A stretch of 64,000 bases of DNA from CAWBJP01 sp963789165 (GCA_963789165.1 CAWBJP010000012.1:372001-436000), one strand, 5' to 3'. Positions 24,376 through 33,184 are shown, counted from the first letter of the stretch. A program made the numbers and translations. The notes: generated by a model from the sequence alone, not told the origin.

Positions 24376-24525
24376 CTCGGGGGGCTCTGCCCCCCGAGGA
24401 CCCCCCGAAGTCAAAAGAAACCTGCCCCCCGAGAACCCCCCGAAGTCAAAAGAAACCTGCCCCCCGAGAACCCCCCGAAGTCAAAAGAAACCTGCCCCCC
24501 GAGGACCCCCCGAAGTCAAAAGAAA
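24376..24525 (+). repeat. Four tandem 35-base repeats between tuf and rpsJ, led by a perfect hairpin
   Basis: Units lie at 24386-24420, 24421-24455, 24456-24490 and 24491-24525. Each contains CTGCCCCCCGAG, then ACCCCCCGAAG, then TCAAAAGAAA. The copies are almost identical; the main difference is GAGGA versus GAGAA. Ahead of the first, CTCGGGGGGC (24376-24385) pairs with GCCCCCCGAG (24389-24398) around TCT, a 10-bp stem right after the tuf stop. The purine end of the last unit runs into the rpsJ translation start region. It is not CRISPR-like because there are no unique spacers. Confidence 0.9.
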
Positions 24526-24541
24526 TAGAGCAGAGATCAAC

Positions 24542-24868
24542 ATGGCGGACGCCAAGGGACAGAAGATCCGGATCCGGCTCAAAGCCTACGATCACGAGAT
24601 CATCGACCAGTCGACGAAGAAGATCGTCGAGACGGTCGTCCGTACCCAGGCGCGGGTGCGGGGCCCGGTCCCGCTGCCCACCGAGATCCACCGCTACTGC
24701 GTCATCCGCTCCCCCCACGTCGACAAGGACTCCCGCGAGCATTTCGAGATGCGGGTGCACAAGCGCCTCCTCGACATCCTCGAGCCCACCCCCAAGACGG
24801 TCGACTCCCTCCAGCGGCTCGACCTGCCGGCGGGCGTCGACATCGAAATCAAGATCCAGCAGGCGTAG
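24542..24868 (+). CDS. rpsJ: 30S ribosomal protein S10
   Basis: 108 residues, KIRIRLKAYDHEIIDQSTKK to DIEIKIQQA. It is a small-subunit head protein and also the NusE partner of NusB in antitermination. It is the first gene of the S10 cluster. The leader consists of the 35-base tandem repeats, so translation-level regulation through that structure is possible but not shown. Confidence 0.98.
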   Translation: MADAKGQKIRIRLKAYDHEIIDQSTKKIVETVVRTQARVRGPVPLPTEIHRYCVIRSPHVDKDSREHFEMRVHKRLLDILEPTPKTVDSLQRLDLPAGVDIEIKIQQA

Positions 24869-24873
24869 ACACC

Positions 24874-25515
24874 ATGGCCAGGAAGGGCATTCTCGGGCAG
24901 AAGCTCGGCATGACGCAGGTCTGGGACGCCCAGAACCGGGCCATCCCGGTGACGGTCATTCAGGCCGGGCCCTGCCGCGTCATCTCGGTGAAGACGCCCG
25001 AGCGTGATGGCTACTCCGCCGTGCAGCTCTCCTTCGGCGATGTGAAGCCCAAGCGGGTGAACAAGCCGGAGGCGGGCCACTTCAAGCGTCACGACGCCGC
25101 CCCCGCCCGCCACCTGGCCGAGCTGCGCGTCGACGACTCCAGCGCCTTCGCCGTCGGCCAGGTGATTGCCGCCGACGTCTTCGCCGCCGGCGAGAAGGTG
25201 GACGTGACCGGCATCTCCAAGGGCAAGGGCTTCAGCGGCCACATCCAGCGCCACAACTTCAAGGGCCAGGGCGCCTCCCACGGCAACCACAAGAAGCACC
25301 GTGCGCCCGGGGCGATCGGTGCCTGCGCCACGCCGTCCCGGGTGTTCAAGGGCGTCAAGATGGCGGGCCAGCTCGGGAACACGCGGATCACCACGCTCAA
25401 CCTCGAGGTGGTGGAGGGCGATGCCGAGCGGGGCCTGCTCCTGGTGCGGGGTGCCGTTCCCGGCCCTACCGGCGGACTCGTGTTCGTCCGCAACGCGGTG
25501 AAGGGCGGTGGGTGA
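24874..25515 (+). CDS. rplC: 50S ribosomal protein L3
   Basis: 213 residues. It starts RKGILGQKLGMTQVWDAQNR; the extended loop contains KGKGFSGHIQRHNFKGQGAS and SHGNHKKHRAPGAIG, which reaches toward the peptidyl transferase centre. Five bases separate it from rpsJ. The stop overlaps the rplD start (TGATG). Confidence 0.98.
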   Translation: MARKGILGQKLGMTQVWDAQNRAIPVTVIQAGPCRVISVKTPERDGYSAVQLSFGDVKPKRVNKPEAGHFKRHDAAPARHLAELRVDDSSAFAVGQVIAADVFAAGEKVDVTGISKGKGFSGHIQRHNFKGQGASHGNHKKHRAPGAIGACATPSRVFKGVKMAGQLGNTRITTLNLEVVEGDAERGLLLVRGAVPGPTGGLVFVRNAVKGGG

Positions 25516-26312
25516 TGGCCCCGGTGGTCGTAGAGCATCCTGACCTGCCCAGCGGCATCTTCGGCATCCAGCCCAACGTCCCGGTCATGCACCAGGTGGT
25601 GACGGCCCAGCTGGCCGCCGCCCGTTCCGGCACCCACTCCACCAAGACCCGGGCCGAAGTGTCCGGTGGCGGGGCGAAGCCGTGGCGCCAGAAGGGCACC
25701 GGACGCGCCCGTCAGGGCTCGTCCCGGGCGCCCCACTGGAAAGGTGGCGGCGTCGCTCACGGCCCCCACCCTCGGAGCTACCGCCAGCGCACCCCCAAGA
25801 AGATGGTGTGGCTGGCCCTGCGCTCGGCCCTGTCGGACCGGGCCGCTTCGGGTGACGTGGTGGTGATCGAAGCCTGGGGTTTCGCCGCGCCCAAGACCAA
25901 GGAGGCCCGCCAGGCGCTCGACGGTCTGGGGGTCCAGGCCAAGGATCGGGCCCTGATCGTCCTGCCCCGGGATGACGAGGCGGCGTGGAAGTCGTTCCGC
26001 AACCTTGGCGACCGGGTGGCGCTCACCAGTGTGGAGGAGCTCTCTGCCTACGACGTGCTCGTGGCGGACCGGGTCATCTTCACCGCCGATACGCTGGCGG
26101 CGCTGGCCGCCCGGGCCGAAAAGGGTGGCCCGGCCGAGCCCGAGGGGCTGTCCGACCAGAGCTTCGGGGCCGCCTCGCCTCCCGTGATCGATCCCACGCC
26201 GGCCACACCGGGATCCGAGGTTCCGCTGGCGAGCCGGCCGGAGGTTCCCGAGCCGCCTGCGGCGGAAGACGCGGCGGAACAAGCGGACGACGAAGCAGGT
26301 GAAGAGCAATGA
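25515..26312 (+). CDS. rplD: 50S ribosomal protein L4 with acidic C-terminal extension
   Basis: 265 residues; a typical L4 is about 205-215. The L4 core is clear: KTRAEVSGGGAKPWRQKGTG, RARQGSSRAPHWKGGGVAHG and SVEELSAYDVLVADRVIFT. After about residue 205 a tail rich in P, E and A follows (EVPEPPAAEDAAEQADDEAG). L4 lines the exit tunnel and in some bacteria represses the S10 operon. ATG 25515 is used; GTG 25512 precedes it in frame. It overlaps rplW by four bases. Confidence 0.96.
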   Translation: MAPVVVEHPDLPSGIFGIQPNVPVMHQVVTAQLAAARSGTHSTKTRAEVSGGGAKPWRQKGTGRARQGSSRAPHWKGGGVAHGPHPRSYRQRTPKKMVWLALRSALSDRAASGDVVVIEAWGFAAPKTKEARQALDGLGVQAKDRALIVLPRDDEAAWKSFRNLGDRVALTSVEELSAYDVLVADRVIFTADTLAALAARAEKGGPAEPEGLSDQSFGAASPPVIDPTPATPGSEVPLASRPEVPEPPAAEDAAEQADDEAGEEQ

Positions 26313-26602
26313 ACAAGGATCCCCGCGACATCGTGTTGCGGCCCGTGGTGTCGGAGAAGTCCTACGCGCTCCTGGACAGCAACGTCTACACCTTCGTCGT
26401 GGCTCCTCACGCCAACAAGATCGAGATCAAGCAGGCGGTGGAGGCCATCTTCAACGTGAAGGTGACCCGCATCTCGACGCTCAATCGCAAGGGCAAGCTC
26501 AAGCGCAACCGCCGGTCCAACACCATGGGCAAGCGATCTGACAGCAAGCGGGCGTTCGTCACCTTGGCCGCCGACGACCGCATCGACCTCTTCGGGAGTT
26601 AG
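26309..26602 (+). CDS. rplW: 50S ribosomal protein L23
   Basis: 97 residues: NKDPRDIVLRPVVSEKSYAL, VVAPHANKIEIKQAVEAIFN and RISTLNRKGKLKRNRR. L23 forms the docking site for trigger factor and SRP at the tunnel exit. ATGA overlap with rplD indicates coupling. Confidence 0.98.
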   Translation: MNKDPRDIVLRPVVSEKSYALLDSNVYTFVVAPHANKIEIKQAVEAIFNVKVTRISTLNRKGKLKRNRRSNTMGKRSDSKRAFVTLAADDRIDLFGS

Positions 26603-26608
26603 TTCGCC

Positions 26609-27445
26609 ATGCCGCTGCGCAAGCGCAAGCCCACGAGCCCGGGACGACGGTTCCAGTCGGTCTCCGACTTCTCCGAGATCACCACCGACCGCCCCGAGCG
26701 CTCGCTGACCAGGGCGAAGCCCTCCACGGGCGGCCGCAACGTCCACGGGCGCCTGACGGCGCGCCACCGCGGCGGCGGTCACAAGCAGCGCTACCGGGTC
26801 GTGGACTTCCGCCGGGAGAAGGACGGGATCCCGGCCAAGGTGGCCACCATCGAGTACGACCCCAACCGCAACGCCCGGATCGCCCTGCTCCACTACCGCG
26901 ACGGCGAGAAGCGCTACATCCTCGCTCCCGCCCGGGTGGCGGTGGGGGACATCCTGATGTCGGGTCAGGGCTCTGAGATCCGGCCGGGCAATGCCCTCCC
27001 CATGCGCTACATCCCCGTCGGCACCGTTATCCACAACGTGGAGCTGCAGCCCGGCGGGGGCGGAAAGATCGCCCGGGGCGCGGGCATGAGCGTCCAGCTG
27101 GTGGCCAAGGAAGGCGATTTCGCCACGGTGCGGCTGCCGTCCACGGAGATGCGGCGGGTCGCCATCGACTGCCGGGCCACGGTGGGCCAGGTGGGCAATG
27201 TCGAAGCCGAGCTGATCTCGCTGGGCAAGGCGGGTCGCAACCGCTGGAAGGGCAAGCGGCCCCATGTCCGGGGCGTGGCCATGAACCCCGTCGACCATCC
27301 TCTCGGGGGTGGGGAAGGCAAGAGCTCGGGCGGACGCCACCCCACGTCGCCCTGGGGGAAGAAGGAAGGCCGGACGCGAGCGAAGCACAAGTCCTCCGAC
27401 GCCCTGATCATCCGTCGTCGTCGTGCCCGCGGGGCCCGGAGGTAG
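26609..27445 (+). CDS. rplB: 50S ribosomal protein L2
   Basis: 278 residues: the RFQSVSDFSEITTDRPERSL N-terminus, GRLTARHRGGGHKQRYRVVD, and the peptidyl-transferase-proximal GVAMNPVDHPLGGGEGKSSG with the conserved histidine. It ends with a basic tail (IIRRRRARGARR). It lies six bases after rplW. Confidence 0.99.
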   Translation: MPLRKRKPTSPGRRFQSVSDFSEITTDRPERSLTRAKPSTGGRNVHGRLTARHRGGGHKQRYRVVDFRREKDGIPAKVATIEYDPNRNARIALLHYRDGEKRYILAPARVAVGDILMSGQGSEIRPGNALPMRYIPVGTVIHNVELQPGGGGKIARGAGMSVQLVAKEGDFATVRLPSTEMRRVAIDCRATVGQVGNVEAELISLGKAGRNRWKGKRPHVRGVAMNPVDHPLGGGEGKSSGGRHPTSPWGKKEGRTRAKHKSSDALIIRRRRARGARR

Positions 27446-27448
27446 CTC

Positions 27449-27727
27449 ATGCCGCGCAGCCTGAAGAAAGGTCCCTTCGTTGATGACCACCTGCGGGTCA
27501 AGGTGGAACGCCTGAACGAGTCCGGCGACAAGAAGGTCGTCAAGACCTGGTCGCGCCGTTCCACCATCATCCCGGAGATGGTCGGTCACACCATCGCCGT
27601 CCATGACGGGCGCAAGCACGTTCCGGTCTACGTGACCGAGGCGATGGTGGGACACAAGCTCGGAGAGTTCGCTCCCACCCGCACCTTCCGGTACCACGCC
27701 GGCCAGGAACGCTCGAGTAGACGGTAA
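27449..27727 (+). CDS. rpsS: 30S ribosomal protein S19
   Basis: 92 residues: PRSLKKGPFVDDHLRVKVER, TWSRRSTIIPEMVGHTIAVH and LGEFAPTRTFRYHAGQERS. It contacts S13 and tRNA in the head. The start lies three bases after the rplB stop, giving tight coupling. Confidence 0.98.
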   Translation: MPRSLKKGPFVDDHLRVKVERLNESGDKKVVKTWSRRSTIIPEMVGHTIAVHDGRKHVPVYVTEAMVGHKLGEFAPTRTFRYHAGQERSSRR

Positions 27728-27732
27728 CGACG

Positions 27733-28488
27733 ATGCCCGAGACCAAGGCCACTCTGCGCTACCTGCGGACCTCCGCCTACAAGGTGAGGGAGGTCCTCGC
27801 CCTCATCCGGGACCTGCCCGTGGACGAGGCCCGTCACGTCCTGACCTTCTGCGAGCGCAGCGTGGCCCGGGATGTCCTCAAGGTGCTGAACTCGGCGGTG
27901 GCCAATGCCGAGCACACACTCGACCTGCCCGCCGACGAGCTCTACGTGTCGGTGGCCTACGCCGACGAGGGTCCCACCATCAAGCGCTGGCGGCCCCGGG
28001 CCCGGGGCCGGGCCACCCGCATTCGCAAGCGCACCAGCCACATGACCATTGTCGTGGCCCGCTTCTCCGACGAGCAGCTCCAGATTCGACGCCGGCGCGA
28101 GGCCGCCCAGCCCGGTGGCCGTCGCCGCGGAGTGCTGCCCCGCCGCCGCCGCGGCGGCGAGGACAAGACCGCCGCGCCGGTCAAGGCCGCCGCCGGAGGG
28201 AAGAAGGCCGAGGAGAAGGCAGAAGCCGTTCCGGAGGAGCCGCTCGAGGAGGCTTCGCTGTCCGAGGCCGAACCGGGCGAGCTGGACGCCGCCGCCGAGA
28301 CGGAGGCGCTCGCCGGTGAGGCCGAGGCACCCGCCCCCCAGGCGGAGGAGAGCGCTGAGGACAAGGCGGCCCGCTACGCCACCCTGGGTAGGGAAGGAGA
28401 GGCGGCCGCCGCCGAAGATGAAGCCGCCCCGGCAGAGGATCCCGGGGCGCGGGGTGTCCCCGATGACACAGAGGAAGGCAGTAGCTGA
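27733..28488 (+). CDS. rplV: 50S ribosomal protein L22 with long basic-then-acidic C-terminal extension
   Basis: 251 residues, about twice a normal L22. Residues 1-115 are the core (RTSAYKVREVLALIRDLPVD, RWRPRARGRATRIRKRTSHM, the tunnel beta-hairpin region). A basic linker (RRRGVLPRRRRGGEDK) and about 110 residues rich in A and E follow. The last 25 codons include a copy of the GC-palindromic repeat (28441-28465), translated as PGARGVP. The stop overlaps the rpsC start. Confidence 0.96.
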   Translation: MPETKATLRYLRTSAYKVREVLALIRDLPVDEARHVLTFCERSVARDVLKVLNSAVANAEHTLDLPADELYVSVAYADEGPTIKRWRPRARGRATRIRKRTSHMTIVVARFSDEQLQIRRRREAAQPGGRRRGVLPRRRRGGEDKTAAPVKAAAGGKKAEEKAEAVPEEPLEEASLSEAEPGELDAAAETEALAGEAEAPAPQAEESAEDKAARYATLGREGEAAAAEDEAAPAEDPGARGVPDDTEEGSS

Positions 28489-29408
28489 TGGGCCACAAGG
28501 TGAACCCTTATGGGTTCAGGCTCGGGATTGTCACCGACTGGAAGTCGCGTTGGTTCGCAGACCGCGAGTACACGGAATACCTGATCGACGACGTCCAGAT
28601 CCGCAAGTACCTCGACGCCCAGTTGCGCCGGGCCGCCGTCTCCCGGGTGGAGATCGAGCGGACCCGTGACCGGCTGCGCATCGATGTGCACACCGCCCGG
28701 CCGGGGATCGTCATCGGCCGGCGGGGGGTGGAAGCCGACCGGCTGCGCCAAGGGCTGTTCAAGATCACGGGCAACCCCAAGATCCAGCTCAACATCCAGG
28801 AGATCAAGCAGCCCGAGCTCGACGCCAACCTGATCGCCCAGGGCGTCGGCGACCAACTCACGGGCCGGGTCTCGTTCCGCCGGGCCATGAAGCGTGCCGT
28901 GCAGACGGCCATGAAGGCCGGCGCCCTGGGTATCCGGGTGCAGTGCTCCGGACGCCTCGGCGGAGCCGAGATGTCCCGTCGGGAGTGGTACCGGGAGGGA
29001 CGCGTGCCGCTCCACACCCTTCGGGCCGACATCGACTACGGCCTCTCCGAGGCCCGGACCACCTTCGGGCGCATCGGCGTCAAGGTCTGGATCTACAAGG
29101 GCGACATCCTCCCCTACAAGGCGAGCGAGGACAAGATCGCCAAGGAGGCGGCCATGGCGGTGGGGGAGACGGCCGGCCAGGCCCGCCCCCGCCGGGTCAT
29201 CAGCGCCGGCGGCGGGCGTCGCCGTCCCGACACCGAGCCCGTCCCCGTCGAGGAGGTGGCCGCTTCCGACGAGGCGCCCGATCTCGGCAAGCCGGTGGTG
29301 AAGGAGGCCGACCCAGAGCTGGAGCGCCTCCTGGCCGAGGAAGAGGAGATCGAGCGCCGCACCCGCACCCACCACGAGGCCCCCCACTTCCGGGGCGACG
29401 AGGACTGA
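28488..29408 (+). CDS. rpsC: 30S ribosomal protein S3 with C-terminal extension
   Basis: 306 residues against about 210-235 in most bacteria. The core has GHKVNPYGFRLGIVTDWKSR, the KH domain motif RPGIVIGRRGVEADRLRQGL, and REWYREGRVPLHTLRADIDY. From about residue 220 a charged tail follows (VISAGGGRRRPDTEPVPVEE ... RTRTHHEAPHFRGDED). S3 forms the mRNA entry helicase site with S4 and S5. It is coupled to rplV by overlap. Confidence 0.97.
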   Translation: MGHKVNPYGFRLGIVTDWKSRWFADREYTEYLIDDVQIRKYLDAQLRRAAVSRVEIERTRDRLRIDVHTARPGIVIGRRGVEADRLRQGLFKITGNPKIQLNIQEIKQPELDANLIAQGVGDQLTGRVSFRRAMKRAVQTAMKAGALGIRVQCSGRLGGAEMSRREWYREGRVPLHTLRADIDYGLSEARTTFGRIGVKVWIYKGDILPYKASEDKIAKEAAMAVGETAGQARPRRVISAGGGRRRPDTEPVPVEEVAASDEAPDLGKPVVKEADPELERLLAEEEEIERRTRTHHEAPHFRGDED

Positions 29409-29416
29409 GTGTCGCC

Positions 29417-29833
29417 ATGTTGATGCCCAAGAAGGTCCGGCACCGGAAGACGCACCGGGGGCGCATGGACGGCGTGTCCAAGGGCGCCTTCCGGGTCACC
29501 TTCGGCGACTACGGCCTCCAGGCCCTGGAGCCGGGCTGGATCACCAACCGGCAGATCGAAGCCGCCCGTGTCGCCATGACCCGCCACATCAAGCGGGGCG
29601 GCAAGGTCTGGATCAACATCTTCCCGGACAAGCCGGTCACCGAGAAGCCGGCCGAGACCCGTATGGGTTCGGGCAAGGGAAACCCGGAGCGCTGGGTGGC
29701 CGTGGTCCGTCCCGGCCGGGTGATGTTCGAACTGTCGGGGGTGGCGGAGCCGGTGGCCAAGGAGGCCATGCGCCTCGCCGCCCACAAGCTGCCGATCAAG
29801 TGCCGGTTCGTCCTCCGGGAGGAGGAAGCCTGA
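29417..29833 (+). CDS. rplP: 50S ribosomal protein L16
   Basis: 138 residues: MLMPKKVRHRKTHRGRMDGV, AARVAMTRHIKRGGKVWINI and PAETRMGSGKGNPERWVAVV. L16 lies by the A-site tRNA. The ATG at 29417 gives the family-typical N-terminus. The stop overlaps the rpmC start (TGATG). Confidence 0.98.
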   Translation: MLMPKKVRHRKTHRGRMDGVSKGAFRVTFGDYGLQALEPGWITNRQIEAARVAMTRHIKRGGKVWINIFPDKPVTEKPAETRMGSGKGNPERWVAVVRPGRVMFELSGVAEPVAKEAMRLAAHKLPIKCRFVLREEEA

Positions 29834-30051
29834 TGGCCAAGGCGACCGCCGACCTCCGCGATCTCGACGACACCGAGTTGGAGACCCGCCTGGCCGAGGC
29901 GAAAGTGGAGATGTTCAACCTCCGCTTCGCCAACGTCACCGGCCAGCTCGACAATTCGGCCCGCCTCGGCGAGGTGCGCCGCGACATCGCCCGGATCAAG
30001 ACGCTCCTCCGGGAGCGCGAGATCGCCGCCGCCGAGGCAGAGGGACAGTAG
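29833..30051 (+). CDS. rpmC: 50S ribosomal protein L29
   Basis: 72 residues: KATADLRDLDDTELETRLAE, KVEMFNLRFANVTGQLDN and RRDIARIKTLLRERE. It is a two-helix protein near the tunnel exit beside L23. The start at 29833 overlaps the rplP stop; an earlier in-frame GTG lies inside rplP. Confidence 0.97.
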   Translation: MAKATADLRDLDDTELETRLAEAKVEMFNLRFANVTGQLDNSARLGEVRRDIARIKTLLREREIAAAEAEGQ

Positions 30052-30055
30052 AGGA

Positions 30056-30337
30056 ATGAGCAACCCCGACAATCCCACCCCTCCCCGGGTGAACCGTCGC
30101 AAGGTCCGAGAAGGCACCGTGGTGTCCACCAAGATGGACAAGACGGTGGTGGTGGCCGTGGTCGAGCGCGTCCGGCACGCCCGGTACCAGAAGACCCAGA
30201 AGCGCACCAAGAAGCTCTATGCCCACGACGAGGTCAACGACCTCAGGGAAGGTGACCGGGTGCGCGTCCAGGAGACCCGGCCCATGTCGGCGCTCAAGCG
30301 CTGGCGCGTGGTCGAAGTTCTCGAGCGGGCCCGGTGA
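30056..30337 (+). CDS. rpsQ: 30S ribosomal protein S17
   Basis: 93 residues with an S17 core: REGTVVSTKMDKTVVVAVVE, RHARYQKTQKRTKKLYAHD and GDRVRVQETRPMSALKRWRV. It is a primary 16S rRNA-binding protein and closes the S10 cluster. It is followed by a GC-palindromic repeat before rplN. Confidence 0.98.
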   Translation: MSNPDNPTPPRVNRRKVREGTVVSTKMDKTVVVAVVERVRHARYQKTQKRTKKLYAHDEVNDLREGDRVRVQETRPMSALKRWRVVEVLERAR

Positions 30338-30338
30338 T

Positions 30339-30364
30339 CCCCGGGGGCCCGGGGGTGTCCCCGG
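30339..30364 (+). repeat. GC-palindromic repeat between rpsQ and rplN
   Basis: CCCCGGGGGCCCGGGGG followed by TGTCCCCGG is nearly identical to the copies at 5012-5033 and 5042-5063. It sits right after the rpsQ stop, at the S10/spc boundary. Confidence 0.8.
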
Positions 30365-30386
30365 AAGATGATATGAGGGAAACACA

Positions 30387-30755
30387 GTGATCCAGCAGGA
30401 ATCCCGGCTCAAGGTGGCGGACAACTCGGGGGCCAAGGAGGTCCTCTGCATCAAGGTGCTGGGCGGCACCAAGCGCCGCTACGCCAGCATCGGCGACGTC
30501 TTCGTGGCCACGGTCAAGGACGCCATCCCCGGTGCGGCGGTGAAGAAGGGCGACGTGGTCAAGTGCGTGGTGGTGCGCACGGCCAAGGAGAAGCGCCGCC
30601 CCGACGGCAGCTACATCCGCTTCGACGAGAACGCTGCCGTGCTCGTGAACGACCAGATGCAACCCCGCGGCACCCGCATCTTCGGCCCCGTGGGCCGTGA
30701 GCTCCGGGACCGCCGGTTCATGCGCATCATCTCCCTCGCTCCTGAGGTGCTCTAG
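30387..30755 (+). CDS. rplN: 50S ribosomal protein L14
   Basis: 122 residues from GTG 30387: IQQESRLKVADNSGAKEVLC, KGDVVKCVVVRTAKEKRRPD and RIFGPVGRELRDRRFMRIIS. It lies at the subunit interface and is the first spc-cluster gene. GAGGGA lies upstream. Three bases separate it from rplX. Confidence 0.98.
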   Translation: MIQQESRLKVADNSGAKEVLCIKVLGGTKRRYASIGDVFVATVKDAIPGAAVKKGDVVKCVVVRTAKEKRRPDGSYIRFDENAAVLVNDQMQPRGTRIFGPVGRELRDRRFMRIISLAPEVL

Positions 30756-30758
30756 ACG

Positions 30759-31067
30759 ATGAAGCTACGAAAAGGTGACAGGGTCCGGGTGATCGCCGGG
30801 AAAGACCTCGGGCGCGAGGGCGTCATCATGCGCGTCCTGCCTTCCCGGAACCGGGTGATCGTCGAGGGTGTCAATGTGGCGAAGAAGCACCAGCGCCCCC
30901 AGAAGGCCACCATGCAGGCCGGGATCATCGACAAGGACATGCCGCTCGACGCCTCCAATGTGGCGTTGGTGTGCGGCAGTTGTGGTGGTCCCACCCGCAT
31001 CGGCTACCGCTTCGACGCCGCCGGCAAGAAGGTCCGGGTCTGCGCCAAGTGCCGGGGTGACATCTGA
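30759..31067 (+). CDS. rplX: 50S ribosomal protein L24
   Basis: 102 residues: KLRKGDRVRVIAGKDLGREG (KOW motif), RNRVIVEGVNVAKKHQRPQK and the CGSCGGPTRIGYRF...CAKCRGDI segment with two CxxC pairs that may bind zinc. It is an assembly-initiator protein of the large subunit. The stop overlaps the rplE start. Confidence 0.98.
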   Translation: MKLRKGDRVRVIAGKDLGREGVIMRVLPSRNRVIVEGVNVAKKHQRPQKATMQAGIIDKDMPLDASNVALVCGSCGGPTRIGYRFDAAGKKVRVCAKCRGDI

Positions 31068-31654
31068 TGGCGCCGCCGACGGAAACGGTCGAGGCTCCCT
31101 CCCAGCCGCGCCTGCGGGCACGCTACGACGCCGAGATCAAGGCCGCCCTCAAGGACAGCCTCGAGTTGAGCAACATCATGGAGGTGCCCCGCCTCGTCAA
31201 GATCGTGCTCAACTGCGGCGTGGGGAAGGCCACTCAGCAGGCTTCGCTCCTCGACGGGGCGGTGGCTGACCTGCGCATCATCACCGGCCAGAAGCCGCTG
31301 GTCACCAAGGCCAAGAAGTCGATCGCCGGCTTCAAGCTGCGGGAGGGCAACGCGGTCGGCGTCAAGGTGACGTTGCGGGGCGACCGCATGTGGGAGTTCT
31401 TCGACCGCCTCATCACCCTGGCCATCCCCCGTATCCGGGACTTCCGGGGCCTGGACCCGGACGGTTTCGACGGGCGGGGCAACTACAGCTTCGGAGTGAC
31501 CGAGCAGCTCATCTTCCCCGAGATCGACTACGACAAGGTGGACACCGTCCGGGGGATGGATATCACCATCGTGACCACCGGGCGCACCAACGACGAGGGC
31601 CGGGCTCTGCTCGACGCCTTCGGGTTCCCCTTCCGGCGTGACGGAAGCAGGTAG
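31067..31654 (+). CDS. rplE: 50S ribosomal protein L5
   Basis: 195 residues: MEVPRLVKIVLNCGVGKATQ, ITGQKPLVTKAKKSIAGFKL and GRGNYSFGVTEQLIFPEIDY. It binds 5S rRNA in the central protuberance. A short N-terminal extension of about 15 residues (TETVEAPSQPRLRA) precedes the core. Confidence 0.98.
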   Translation: MAPPTETVEAPSQPRLRARYDAEIKAALKDSLELSNIMEVPRLVKIVLNCGVGKATQQASLLDGAVADLRIITGQKPLVTKAKKSIAGFKLREGNAVGVKVTLRGDRMWEFFDRLITLAIPRIRDFRGLDPDGFDGRGNYSFGVTEQLIFPEIDYDKVDTVRGMDITIVTTGRTNDEGRALLDAFGFPFRRDGSR

Positions 31655-31661
31655 AGGACAC

Positions 31662-31847
31662 ATGGCCAAGAAGGCCCTGATCGAAAAGCAGCAGCGCAAG
31701 CCCAAGTTCAAGGTCCGGGCCTACACCCGGTGCCACCGCTGCGGGCGGGCGCGGGCGGTTTACAAGGCCTTCGGCCTGTGCCGGATCTGCCTGCGCGAGA
31801 TGGCCCACGCCGGCGAGGTTCCCGGCGTCAAGAAAGCCTCCTGGTAG
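31662..31847 (+). CDS. rpsN: 30S ribosomal protein S14, zinc-binding type
   Basis: 61 residues, the short form. Two CxxC pairs are present (CHRCGRARAVYKAFGLCRIC), so this is the zinc-dependent S14 (type Z). ARAVYKAFGLCRICLREMAH is the standard core. It lies between rplE and rpsH, the usual spc order. Confidence 0.98.
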   Translation: MAKKALIEKQQRKPKFKVRAYTRCHRCGRARAVYKAFGLCRICLREMAHAGEVPGVKKASW

Positions 31848-31855
31848 GTACTGCC

Positions 31856-32260
31856 ATGACCATGACCGACCCCATCGCCGACATGCTCACCCGGATTCGC
31901 AACGCCAACGTCGCCATGCACGACGACGTCGTCATGCCCTCCTCCAAGCTCAAGGAGGCCCTGGCTTCCCTCCTCGAGCGTGAGGGCTACATCACCGGTC
32001 ACCGGGTGGAGGGCGATCCGGGCCATCCCGGGCGCAAGCTCATCGTGCACATGAAGTACACGCCCGACCGGGCCCGCACGATCACCGGCATCCGCCGCGT
32101 GTCGAAGCCGGGCCTGCGGGTGTACTCCCAGGCCGACAAGGTGCCGCGGGTGCTGGGCGGCATGGGCGTCGCCATCCTCTCGACCAACAAGGGTCTCCTC
32201 ACCGACCGCGAGGCGCGCGAGCGTCACGTGGGCGGCGAGGTGCTCTGCCACGTCTGGTAG
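31856..32260 (+). CDS. rpsH: 30S ribosomal protein S8
   Basis: 134 residues: TDPIADMLTRIRNANVAMHD, RRVSKPGLRVYSQADKVPRV and VAILSTNKGLLTDREARERH. S8 is a primary 16S binder and, in E. coli, the spc-operon repressor. ATG 31856 and ATG 31862 are both in frame; the second gives the more typical start. Confidence 0.98.
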   Translation: MTMTDPIADMLTRIRNANVAMHDDVVMPSSKLKEALASLLEREGYITGHRVEGDPGHPGRKLIVHMKYTPDRARTITGIRRVSKPGLRVYSQADKVPRVLGGMGVAILSTNKGLLTDREARERHVGGEVLCHVW

Positions 32261-32266
32261 GCGGGA

Positions 32267-32809
32267 ATGTCGCGCGTCGGTCGCAAGCCCATCCCTGTCC
32301 CCTCCGGAGTCGACGTGACGCTGGACGGCAGCCGCGTGGTGGTGAAGGGGCCCAAGGGCACCCTCGAGCGCCAGGTCTCCTCCGACATGATCATCTCCCG
32401 AGAGGACGACATGCTGGTCGTCACCCGTCCGAGCGACGGCCGGGAGCACCGCTCCCTCCACGGCCTCACCCGGTCCCTGGTCTCGAACATGGTGGTCGGC
32501 GTGTCCGACGGCTTCGTCAAGGAGCTCGAGATCGTGGGAGTCGGCTACCGGGCCACGGCGGCCGGTCCCAACCGCATCGATCTCGCCCTCGGCTTCTCCC
32601 ATTCCGTACCCGTCGAGGCGCCCGAGGGGATCACCTTCGAGGTTCCGAGCCCGACCCGCATCACCGTGCGGGGCGCCGACAAGGAACTGGTGGGCCAGGT
32701 GGCGGCCAACATCCGCAAGCTCCGCAAGCCCGAGCCCTACAAGGGCAAGGGAGTCCGCTACGCCGGCGAGCGCGTCCAGCGCAAGGCCGGCAAGGCCGGG
32801 AAGAAGTAG
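32267..32809 (+). CDS. rplF: 50S ribosomal protein L6
   Basis: 180 residues: SRVGRKPIPVPSGVDVTLDG, LHGLTRSLVSNMVVGVSDGF and the C-terminal EPYKGKGVRYAGERVQRKAG. It lies near the factor-binding site. It starts six bases after the rpsH stop. Confidence 0.98.
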   Translation: MSRVGRKPIPVPSGVDVTLDGSRVVVKGPKGTLERQVSSDMIISREDDMLVVTRPSDGREHRSLHGLTRSLVSNMVVGVSDGFVKELEIVGVGYRATAAGPNRIDLALGFSHSVPVEAPEGITFEVPSPTRITVRGADKELVGQVAANIRKLRKPEPYKGKGVRYAGERVQRKAGKAGKK

Positions 32810-32821
32810 GAGTCAAGCGCC

Positions 32822-33178
<357 letters not shown>

Positions 33179-33184
33179 GCGTGC

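Noticed and set aside
24386..24525. Possible CRISPR array
   Set aside because: The 35-base units are directly abutting with no unique spacers, and no cas genes are present.
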